This document shows, piece after piece, positions 22,148 to 29,092 of a stretch of DNA of 64,000 nt. The notes beneath the pieces were generated by a model. The model saw only the letters and a program-made list of their open reading frames with translations. It had not been told where the DNA came from and searched no databases. Positions within the stretch are counted from its first letter, which is position 1; each line of letters starts with the position of its first letter. Origin of the DNA: Betaproteobacteria bacterium (lineage in GTDB: Bacteria; Pseudomonadota; Gammaproteobacteria; Burkholderiales; JACQAP01); NCBI GenBank assembly GCA_016194905.1, contig JACQAP010000019.1:186001-250000 (forward strand), in the 5' to 3' direction. Made by a program: the position numbers and the translations under genes.

Positions 22148-23647
22148 ATGACAGCGAATTTCTATGCCGCAGTGGCGGCTCCGATCGATTCCGGCCGCGA
22201 ACGCATATTCTTGGAAACCGACGACGGCCAAACCTACACACGCGCGGACCTCGCGCGCGAATCGGCGCGACTTGCCCGCATGATGGTCAATGCCGGTGCG
22301 GTGCGCGGCGATCGCATCGCGGTGCAGGTCGACAAATCCCCTGCTTCCCTGTTTCTCTATCTGGGCTGTCTGCGCGCCGGACTGGTCTACCTGCCGCTCA
22401 ACATTGCCTATCAGCGCGGCGAGTTGTCGTATTTCCTGGAAGACGCACAGCCCAAAGTCGTCGTGTGCAGGCCACAGTCATTCGAGCTGATGCGCGAAAT
22501 CTCCACCGCACACGCACAAGTGTTCACGCTGGATGAAGAAGGAGGCGGCACGCTGGCCGACACTGCGGCCGCCCTGCCCGGCGAATTCGAAACGGTAGAC
22601 TCTGAGCCCGACGATCTTGCCGTCATCATCTACACTTCGGGTACCACCGGCCGCTCCAAGGGCGCAATGGTGACTCATCGCAATCTGCAGTCCAATGCCC
22701 GTCTGCTGGTGGACTATTGGGGATTCAGCGATCGCGATGTACTGTTGCATGCGTTGCCGGTATTCCACATCCATGGACTGTTCGTCGCCAACCACTGCGC
22801 GTTGCTGTCCGGAGGAAAACTGCTCTGGCACCGCAAGTTCGACACTAAGCTGGTACTGCGCGATCTTGCGCGCGCCACTGTCATGATGGGCGTGCCGACG
22901 TTCTACACAAGGCTGCTGGCCGAACACGGGTTCAACCGCGATGCCTGCCGCAATGTGCGCCTCTTCGTCTCTGGCTCCGCTCCTCTGCAACTCGAGACGT
23001 TCAAGGAGTTCCAGACACGCACCGGGCAGTCCATTCTGGAACGCTATGGCATGTCCGAAGCCGGAATGATCTGCTCCAATCCACTCGTTGGGGAACGTCG
23101 CGGCGGCAGTGTCGGTTTTCCGCTTCCGGGCGTATCGGTCAGGGTGGCCGACGATCACGATCGTGCCTTGCCTCGCGGTGAAGTCGGTGGTATTCAGATC
23201 AAAGGTGAAAATGTATTTGCCGGTTACTGGCGCATGCCGGAAAAGACCCGCGAGGAATTCACCGCGGATGGTTACTTCCGCACCGGCGATGTCGGTACGT
23301 TTGACACCAACGGTTATGTTTCCATCGTGGGTCGCGCCAAGGATCTGATCATCAGCGGTGGCTACAACGTTTACCCCAAGGAAATCGAACTGGCGCTGGA
23401 CGCGTTACCCGGCGTGACAGAGTCTGCGGTCATCGGCATTCCCCACCCAGATTTCGGCGAGGCCGTTGCCGCAGTAGTCGTCGCCAGAAAAGATGCAAAG
23501 CTCGATCCGGCCGCTCTGATCGCGGAGCTGAAAAAGAACTTTGCCAGCTACAAAGTGCCGAAACGGGTATACCTTGTCGAGGATCTGCCGCGCAACGCGA
23601 TGGGCAAGGTGCAGAAAGCGTTGTTGCGCGAGCGCTATGGTAAATAA
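22148..23647 (+). CDS. matB: Malonyl-CoA synthetase MatB
   Basis: Acyl-CoA synthetase of the ANL superfamily, 499 residues, converting malonate, ATP and CoA to malonyl-CoA. It closely follows the MatB pattern: YLPLNIAYQRGELSYFLEDA, P-loop YTSGTTGRSKGAM near residue 164, ALPVFHIHGLFVA, LMGVPTFYTRLL-type (MMGVPTFYTRLL), LFVSGSAPL, ERYGMSEAGM, the hinge GRAKDLIISGGYNVYPKEIE and the C-terminal catalytic lysine in NAMGKVQKALLRE. It is the third gene of the M20-MdcDE-matB run. The usual partner MatA (malonyl-CoA decarboxylase) is absent; the MdcDE-like fusion takes its position. Confidence 0.92.
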   Translation: MTANFYAAVAAPIDSGRERIFLETDDGQTYTRADLARESARLARMMVNAGAVRGDRIAVQVDKSPASLFLYLGCLRAGLVYLPLNIAYQRGELSYFLEDAQPKVVVCRPQSFELMREISTAHAQVFTLDEEGGGTLADTAAALPGEFETVDSEPDDLAVIIYTSGTTGRSKGAMVTHRNLQSNARLLVDYWGFSDRDVLLHALPVFHIHGLFVANHCALLSGGKLLWHRKFDTKLVLRDLARATVMMGVPTFYTRLLAEHGFNRDACRNVRLFVSGSAPLQLETFKEFQTRTGQSILERYGMSEAGMICSNPLVGERRGGSVGFPLPGVSVRVADDHDRALPRGEVGGIQIKGENVFAGYWRMPEKTREEFTADGYFRTGDVGTFDTNGYVSIVGRAKDLIISGGYNVYPKEIELALDALPGVTESAVIGIPHPDFGEAVAAVVVARKDAKLDPAALIAELKKNFASYKVPKRVYLVEDLPRNAMGKVQKALLRERYGK

Positions 23648-23673
23648 CCGCGTGTGGCAAATAACCGCTTCGG
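23638..23673 (+). repeat. Short tandem duplication over the matB stop codon
   Basis: The segment ATGGTAAATAACCGCG is followed immediately by the near copy GTGGCAAATAACCGC. The first copy contains the matB stop codon, so the second looks like a duplicated gene end. It is an imperfect repeat of about 17-18 bp. Confidence 0.6.
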
Positions 23674-23694
23674 CAAGGAGTAACTGGAGGCCCG

Positions 23695-24420
23695 ATGCTT
23701 TGGGAAAACGGCAGGCGCAGCGAAAACATCGCGGACTGGAATCCGGCGAGTTGTCGGCCTGTGATACCTTCAAGGCCGGGCGCGTTTAGACAGCGCTGCA
23801 CATTGACCGGATTTACCGAGCTCGAAAATCTCGACCGGATCGCCGACAGCCTTGCGGTGCAAGGCTGGATGGTGGTCGATGATTTTTTCGGATCCGAGCT
23901 GACGGCAGCGCTGCGCGGCGACTGCCAGACGTCGAGCGGGCAAGGCGATTTCCGCGAAGCAGCAGTGGGCAGCGGAGGACGGCGTCAGACTCGATCCGAG
24001 GTTCGTAGCGATGAAATCCTGTGGTTACAGCACCCGGCATCCAGTGAACCACAGCGCACATGCCTCGAGCGTTTCGAACAACTGCGACTGACGCTGAACC
24101 GGACCCTGCAGCTCGGACTCTTCGAATTTGAAAGTCATTTCGCCCGCTATCCTGCAGGCGCTTTCTACGCCAGGCATATCGACCAGCTTCGTGGCGACAG
24201 CCGCCGCAAGTTGTCTTGCGTGCTCTATCTGAACGAAAACTGGAAACCGGAAGAGGGTGGTGAACTGCGCTTTTACCTGGATGGCGATGGTGCAGAATTC
24301 GAAGACGTGCTTCCGGAAAGTGGAAGGCTCGTGGTTTTCCTGAGCGGGCGGTTCGCTCATGAAGTCTTGCCGGCGAAGCGCGAACGAATAAGCATTGCCG
24401 GCTGGTTCAAAACGCGCTGA
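23695..24420 (+). CDS. 2OG-Fe(II) oxygenase (prolyl 4-hydroxylase-like)
   Basis: Up to 241 residues. The C-terminal half has the double-stranded beta-helix iron site: FYARHIDQLRG gives the HxD ligands, and FLSGRFAHEVLPAKRERISI gives the distal His and the 2-oxoglutarate-binding Arg. CVLYLNENWKPEEGGELRFY is typical of the P4Hc type. The true start is uncertain. The family-like N terminus (LDRIADSLAVQGWMVVDDFF) begins near residue 45, so a TTG at 23803 or GTG at 23761 may be used instead of the ATG at 23695. It lies 47 bp after matB on the same strand and tail to tail with the TSUP gene. A link to malonate metabolism is not established. Confidence 0.82.
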   Translation: MLWENGRRSENIADWNPASCRPVIPSRPGAFRQRCTLTGFTELENLDRIADSLAVQGWMVVDDFFGSELTAALRGDCQTSSGQGDFREAAVGSGGRRQTRSEVRSDEILWLQHPASSEPQRTCLERFEQLRLTLNRTLQLGLFEFESHFARYPAGAFYARHIDQLRGDSRRKLSCVLYLNENWKPEEGGELRFYLDGDGAEFEDVLPESGRLVVFLSGRFAHEVLPAKRERISIAGWFKTR

Positions 24421-25215
24421 TCAGAACAGCGACCACAACATCCTGGTTGCGAGAATGAACAGGATTACCGCGAAAATCTTCTTCAGTCTCGTCACCGGCA
24501 TGGTGTGCGCCATCTTTGCGCCCCAGGGTACGGTGACGAAGGTGCCGATCACGATCCCGACCAGCGCCGGCAGATAGACATAGCCGACACTGAGCGCCGG
24601 CAGGTGATCCTTGCCCAGGCCCGTGACAATGAAGCCCACCGTTCCGGCGATGGCGATCGGCAGACCGAGCGCTGCAGAAGTTCCGATCGCCTGACGCATC
24701 GGCACATTGCATAGACTCATCAGCGGAATGGTCATCACGCCGCCGCCGATACCGACCAGGCTGGAGATGACGCCGACAATTGTCGCGGTCAGAGTCATAC
24801 CTGGTTTGCCGGGCAACTGTCGCGTCGGTTTCGGCTTTACATCGGCGAACATCTGCACCGCGGAGTAGTAGACGAAGATGACGAAAAAGATCGCCAAGTA
24901 CTTCGACTTCAGAGAATCGGCGACGACCGTGCCGAGCAAAGTACCGACGACCAATCCCGGAGTCGCCACGCGCAGGATGTCCCAGCGCACCGCGCCGTGC
25001 TTGTGGTGAGCCCGCAAGCTGGAAATCGAAGTGAAGACAATGCTGGTGATGGAAGTGCCGAGTGCAAGATGTAACAGACGATCCGCGGGAAAACCCTGCA
25101 AGGTAAACAAATATACCATCAGGGTGACCAGGATCAGGCCACCACCGATACCAAGCAACCCGGCAAAGAAGCCGACGAACAAGCCCACCAACAGGTAAAC
25201 GATCCACCATTCCAC
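24421..25215 (-). CDS. TSUP family permease (TauE/SafE type)
   Basis: Polytopic inner-membrane protein of 264 residues. The two halves each have the family Gly-rich motif: GFFAGLLGIGGGLILV near the N terminus and GVISSLVGIGGGVMTIPLM in the middle. ALGTSITSIVFTSISSLRAH and AIGTSAALGLPIAIAG follow each. The substrate is unknown. It abuts the 2OG oxygenase stop with no gap and reads in the opposite direction, after the EVE gene on the same strand. Confidence 0.9.
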   Translation of the reverse strand: MEWWIVYLLVGLFVGFFAGLLGIGGGLILVTLMVYLFTLQGFPADRLLHLALGTSITSIVFTSISSLRAHHKHGAVRWDILRVATPGLVVGTLLGTVVADSLKSKYLAIFFVIFVYYSAVQMFADVKPKPTRQLPGKPGMTLTATIVGVISSLVGIGGGVMTIPLMSLCNVPMRQAIGTSAALGLPIAIAGTVGFIVTGLGKDHLPALSVGYVYLPALVGIVIGTFVTVPWGAKMAHTMPVTRLKKIFAVILFILATRMLWSLF

Positions 25216-25228
25216 GAGGGATGTCCGC

Positions 25229-25684
25229 CTAGAGCAGCTTCATGATGAAATCCCATTCGCGGGAATCCACCGGTGTGATCGACAGACGGTTGCCGCGCTG
25301 AAGGACGCGCATTGATGCGAGCTCCGGATGCGAGTGCAATTCCGGAAGCCCGAGCAAACGGGTTTTCTTGACCAGAGTCACATCGACATTGAACCATCGC
25401 GGGTTGTCCTGCGAAGCTTTGGGATCGAAGTATTCGCTCTTCCGGTCGAATTGGGTTTCGTCCGGATACGCGAGCTTCGAAACCCTCGCGATACCGGCTA
25501 TGCCGGGTTCCGGGCAGCTCGAGTGGTAGAAGAAAACACGGTCGCCCACAATCATCTGGCCGCGCATGAAGTTGCGAGCCTGATAATTCCGCACGCCCCA
25601 CCAGGCCGCGGTTTTGTCCCGCGCCTTTGCCAGATCATCGATACCGAAGACTGCAGGCTCGGATTTCATCAGCCAGTAATTCAT
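25229..25684 (-). CDS. EVE domain-containing protein
   Basis: A 151-residue single-domain protein of the EVE/PUA-like fold, related to eukaryotic THYN1, which reads modified bases in nucleic acids. The conserved opening MNYWLMKSEP, WWGVRNYQARNFMRGQM and VFFYHSS motifs that build the binding pocket are present, as is NPRWFNVDV. Start is set at 25684; five residues more are open upstream. An intrinsic terminator lies only 14 bp upstream, so it probably needs its own start signal or read-through from 6S RNA. The 6S RNA-EVE pairing is common in betaproteobacteria. Confidence 0.93.
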   Translation of the reverse strand: MNYWLMKSEPAVFGIDDLAKARDKTAAWWGVRNYQARNFMRGQMIVGDRVFFYHSSCPEPGIAGIARVSKLAYPDETQFDRKSEYFDPKASQDNPRWFNVDVTLVKKTRLLGLPELHSHPELASMRVLQRGNRLSITPVDSREWDFIMKLL

Positions 25685-25697
25685 GATTCCGCCGCGC

Positions 25698-25728
25698 AAA
25701 AAAAAGAGTTCCGGAGTTCCGGAACTCT
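25698..25728 (-). terminator. Intrinsic terminator downstream of 6S RNA
   Basis: Read on the minus strand: arms AGAGTTCCGG and CCGGAACTCT with loop AACT, then eight T residues. It ends transcripts coming from zapA/6S RNA just before the EVE gene start. Confidence 0.88.
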
Positions 25729-25799
25729 ATCGGATCGTCGGACTTTGGCAAAAATAAAAGGCGGCAAAGTCGCTCGTATCCGCTCACTACCTCGGAAAG

Positions 25800-25977
25800 G
25801 GCGCCCCCCACGATTTCCGTCAGGCCGGCATCTTGAACCTAGGGTTCAAGGTGGTCGCTTTCCGAGCACATCAGGCGCTTCCCGATGGGACGCGCACAAC
25901 AGCGCTACTTTAGGCAGCAACCAAGGTCATTAACATTGGTTCAAAGAATTACAGCCTGACGAACACCGCAGGGGACA
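25800..25977 (-). ncRNA. ssrS: 6S RNA (SsrS)
   Basis: The ~178-nt RNA binds sigma70 RNA polymerase holoenzyme and mimics an open promoter. Minus-strand evidence: the 5' end has CCCC...CGTCAGG, which pairs with CCTGACG...GGGG at the 3' end. The 3' half carries the hallmark hairpin CTTGAACCCTAGGTTCAAG, and the 5' half TTTGAACCAATG. The GC-rich closing stem beside the bulge fits the 6S secondary structure. Position between zapA and the EVE gene is the standard betaproteobacterial ssrS location. Exact ends are estimated to within a few bases. Confidence 0.93.
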
Positions 25978-25987
25978 TTGACTAGCG

Positions 25988-26302
25988 TCAGAACAACTCA
26001 TCCTGACCATTCATAGCCTGGTCGATGGCTGCCTGCATGCTTGAGATTCTACGCTTAAACTCGCCGACATCAAATCCACCTTCCATGCGCGTGGACAGAT
26101 ATTCGTGAGTAATGTTCAGCGCGGCCATGATCGCAATGCGCTCCACGCCGATAACTTTTCCGGCATCGCGGATTTCGCGCATCTTGTTGTTCAGGTATTC
26201 GACTGCCTTGAGCAGGTCCTTCTGTTCGTTCTCGGCACAGGCGATGCGAAACTCGCGTCCCATGATGCTTACATCGAGGCCGCCCTTGGTCTGACTGGTC
26301 AT
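25988..26302 (-). CDS. zapA: Cell division protein ZapA
   Basis: FtsZ-ring bundling protein of 104 residues. The N-terminal beta part (LDVSIMGREFRIACAENEQKDL) and the helix KAVEYLNNKMREIRDAGKVIG followed by ERIAIMAALNITHEYL are diagnostic. The C-terminal coiled coil is intact. It overlaps the upstream coiled-coil gene by 4 bp, and the 6S RNA gene follows it. Confidence 0.95.
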   Translation of the reverse strand: MTSQTKGGLDVSIMGREFRIACAENEQKDLLKAVEYLNNKMREIRDAGKVIGVERIAIMAALNITHEYLSTRMEGGFDVGEFKRRISSMQAAIDQAMNGQDELF

Positions 26303-26499
26303 TCCGCGCCGTCCGGTATCTGGTCCAGCAAGGCCTCGAGACGAACCTTGGCCGTGTTGACCTTCTCGGACAGGCGTTTGTTTTCGCTCTGAACCGAAGC
26401 CAAGTTCTGCCGCAGTTGGGAATTGTCCTTGCGGAGTTTTTGCGTCAGCTGAACGAGTTGGCTGATCTTGTCGTCGAGGGCGGTAAGCTCGGCTTCCAT
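26299..26499 (-). CDS. ZapB-like/TIGR02449 coiled-coil protein
   Basis: A 66-residue protein that is almost entirely coiled coil (MEAELTALDDKISQLVQLTQ, then heptads of Leu, Gln and Lys). This small family sits immediately upstream of zapA in many proteobacteria and is thought to act in cell division. Start is set at 26499, where the heptads begin; an in-frame ATG at 26535 would add 12 residues. Its stop overlaps the zapA start. Confidence 0.85.
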   Translation of the reverse strand: MEAELTALDDKISQLVQLTQKLRKDNSQLRQNLASVQSENKRLSEKVNTAKVRLEALLDQIPDGAE

Positions 26500-26664
26500 G
26501 AGCACACTATAGTTATGAAAACCGTGAAAAGTCAACTGCTAACGGATTTTTTTGAATGTGCTTTGGCATATGTAACGAAGCTTGCTGGTTCCAGCCTCGA
26601 AGTCATCTGGATACAGATGACCTCAACGGCGAGACTGGCCTGATCATAGGTTAGAATCCCTGTA

Positions 26665-26885
26665 CGTTCTCGGGTGCCCCGACCGATTTTCTTTGGAGGG
26701 GTCAAACGGGAAACAGGTGCGCGTTCGCCAGATTCTGACATCAGGCGGAGCAATTCCTGTGCTGCCCCCGCAACGGTAAGCGACTGTAGGGGCGTGTCAC
26801 GATGCCACTGCGAAGGTCGGCCGGATCATCGGCTGCTTCATGGGAAGGCGACACGCCCGAAGCGCAAGCCCGGATACCGGCCCAT
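26665..26885 (+). promoter_or_regulatory. Cobalamin (B12) riboswitch
   Basis: The B12 box AGCCCGGATACCGGCC (26867-26882) matches the consensus AGCCNGGNNACCNGCC-type element. Upstream are the other conserved pieces: ACGGGAAACAGGTGCG (26706-26721), GCTGCCCCCGCAACGGTAAGCG (26761-26782, key parts) and CCACTGCGAAGG...GGGAAGGCG. It lies ~130 bp before a TonB-dependent receptor, so cobalamin should repress uptake. A -10-like TAGAAT at 26652-26657 precedes it, without a clear -35. Ends are approximate. Confidence 0.95.
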
Positions 26886-27014
26886 TGGACGCGAACGGAG
26901 ATTCCGCGCGGGGCGGCATCCGGTGTTGGCATCCCCTTCACCAGCCTTTCGCCTTGCGGAACTCCCTTTCCAAAACTCGCGCATGCGGCGGGCTTGCGCA
27001 CCAGGGGAGCAGTA

Positions 27015-29006
27015 ATGAGAAAAAAGCAAACTTACATCCTGTTGACCGGCTTGCTGGTCAGCGCGAGCGCTCACGCACAAAAAACTCCGGATATCGTCGC
27101 CGATGAAGTCGTCGTAACGGCTTCGCGCTTCGAAGAGAAGCCGGGCGATCAGCCCATCGGTGTAACGGTTATTACCGGCGAGGAAATCCGCAGCAGCGGC
27201 GAAACTTCGCTGCCTCGGTTGCTTGCCCGCCAGCCCGGTGTTTGCGTGCGCGACAATAGCGGCAGCCCGGACATGCAGGTGGACTTGCGCGGTTTCGGTG
27301 TCACCGGGGATCAAAACACGCTGGTTCTTCTCGATGGCCGCCGGTTGAGCGAGTACGAACTTACTTCCGCACGATGGTCATCCATACCGATCGAATCCAT
27401 TGACCGCATAGAAATCGTTCGCGGCAGCGGCGCTGTGCTCTATGGTAGTGGCGCCACCGGTGGTGTGATCAATGTCATCACGAAAGGGCCGGATCGCGGT
27501 ACCAAATCATTCAACGCCTACGCCGGCGGCGGCAGTTATAGCACCCAGGACTACCGTGTCGGAGGACAAATAGCAGGCGAGAGTGTCGGCCTCGGTCTGA
27601 ATAGCGGCCACTATACTTCGAACAATTACCGGGAAAATAATCGCGTTGACCAGGACAACTTTGTCGCCGATCTGCGCAACTTCGATCCCGGTCACAGTCT
27701 GAATCTCAAGCTCGGCTACGACAAGCAGGATCTGCGCTTGCCTGGTAATCGCACTGAAGCAGAATTGGACACCGACCGCCGTGGTACGAGAACACCCATG
27801 GACTTTTCCAATCGTAGTGGCGGTTTCGCCAATTTATCCGGAAAATTCAGGTTGGGTGATGCGGAACTGGTGACCGATCTGGGTTATCGGGAGAAAAACA
27901 ACGATTTCCACGCGGCATTTTCCGGCTTGAGCCTGGACGGCAACACAAAAGTGGAAACATGGAGTTTTTCGCCGCGACTAAAGATTCCATATTCCGCATT
28001 TGGCGTGGATAACAGCCTCGTGTTCGGTATTGATTGGGAAGACTGGGATTACACCTCCGTACGCACCAATCCGGCTTCAGCTACCGCGCAACAGCAGAAT
28101 TCCGCTGTGTATCTGGAGAATGTCTCAACTCTGATGCCGGGAACAACACTGTCGCTTGGCGGCAGGTTACAGAGGATAGAGTTCGATGCGAATGACTCCA
28201 CCGTTCCAGCTGGCGGCGCATCAGGAGAACAGAATCGAAATCTGTCGGCTTACGAGATCGGCGCGCGCCACCAGTTCAATGGTGCGGCTGCGATCTACGG
28301 AAAATATGGATATAGCTTCCGCGTTGCGACGCTGGACGAAGTTTATTCTCCCGGGCTTGGCGCTTTTTTCATACCGCCGTCGGTGAGCTTCGTCGAGCCG
28401 CAGACTTCGCACGACGCGGAGCTGGGCCTTGAGACGCAATTCGGTCCAGGCCGATATCGGATCGCTGTCTATCATTCCGATCTCAAGAAAGAGATCCATT
28501 TCGACTCCAATGCGTTTGCCAACGTCAATCTTCCGCCCACGAAACGCTCGGGCGTGGAACTGGAAGGCAAATGGATGTTGACCACGAGCGCGTTGCTGTT
28601 TGCGAACTACACCTACACCGAGGCGAAATTCCGCTCCGCTGTCCTGGGAGGCGTAGACGTTTCCGGCAATCGGATTCCGCTGGTACCGCGTCATATGGCC
28701 AATGTCGGAATCGATTGGTCAATATGGGAACGCACGCGACTGAATGCGGCCGCCAACTACGTCGGACGCCAGCTTTACGATGGCGACGAATTGAACACCT
28801 TCGGAAGAGAAATGCCGTCCTATTGGACGGCCGATCTGGGTGTCTTTCACACGATTGACGCCTGGACTTTCGGTGCATCTGTAAGAAATTTGTTCGACGA
28901 GAAGTATTACACCTATGCGCTGGCATTTGTCCCGACTACCGTCCTCGCGTATCCGGCGCCGGAGCGTAATTTCCTGGTCTCGGTACAGTATCGTTTCGGC
29001 AAGTAG
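27015..29006 (+). CDS. btuB: TonB-dependent outer-membrane receptor, B12-regulated (BtuB-like)
   Basis: A 663-residue outer-membrane receptor. Signal peptide: MRKKQTYILLTGLLVSASAHA. The TonB box region is DEVVVTASRF. The plug domain follows (VTVITGEEI, LLARQPGVCVRDNSG, VLLDGRRL, IDRIEIVRGSGAVLYGSGATGGVINVIT in pieces), then a beta-barrel ending VSVQYRFGK. The riboswitch upstream indicates cobalamin or a related corrinoid as ligand; this is inference from regulation plus family. Start at 27015 has GGGGAG 5-10 bases upstream, and the frame is open further upstream only through the riboswitch. No btuCDF genes are nearby. Confidence 0.9.
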   Translation: MRKKQTYILLTGLLVSASAHAQKTPDIVADEVVVTASRFEEKPGDQPIGVTVITGEEIRSSGETSLPRLLARQPGVCVRDNSGSPDMQVDLRGFGVTGDQNTLVLLDGRRLSEYELTSARWSSIPIESIDRIEIVRGSGAVLYGSGATGGVINVITKGPDRGTKSFNAYAGGGSYSTQDYRVGGQIAGESVGLGLNSGHYTSNNYRENNRVDQDNFVADLRNFDPGHSLNLKLGYDKQDLRLPGNRTEAELDTDRRGTRTPMDFSNRSGGFANLSGKFRLGDAELVTDLGYREKNNDFHAAFSGLSLDGNTKVETWSFSPRLKIPYSAFGVDNSLVFGIDWEDWDYTSVRTNPASATAQQQNSAVYLENVSTLMPGTTLSLGGRLQRIEFDANDSTVPAGGASGEQNRNLSAYEIGARHQFNGAAAIYGKYGYSFRVATLDEVYSPGLGAFFIPPSVSFVEPQTSHDAELGLETQFGPGRYRIAVYHSDLKKEIHFDSNAFANVNLPPTKRSGVELEGKWMLTTSALLFANYTYTEAKFRSAVLGGVDVSGNRIPLVPRHMANVGIDWSIWERTRLNAAANYVGRQLYDGDELNTFGREMPSYWTADLGVFHTIDAWTFGASVRNLFDEKYYTYALAFVPTTVLAYPAPERNFLVSVQYRFGK

Positions 29007-29027
29007 GCACTGAACGCCGAAACCCAC

Positions 29028-29054
29028 AAAGGTCCGGCGTAGCCGGGCCTTTTC
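29028..29054 (+). terminator. Intrinsic terminator after the TonB receptor gene
   Basis: Arms AAGGTCCGGC and GCCGGGCCTT (one G-T pair) with loop GTA, followed by a short T run (TTTTCG). Confidence 0.85.
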
Positions 29055-29092
29055 GTTTCCCATCCTGTCCTGCACCCCGGAGTTTTGTTATT

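Noticed and set aside
26802-27014. N-terminal extension of the TonB receptor through the riboswitch
   Set aside because: The extension would translate the B12 box and place the signal peptide internally; the ATG at 27015 has an RBS and a signal peptide.
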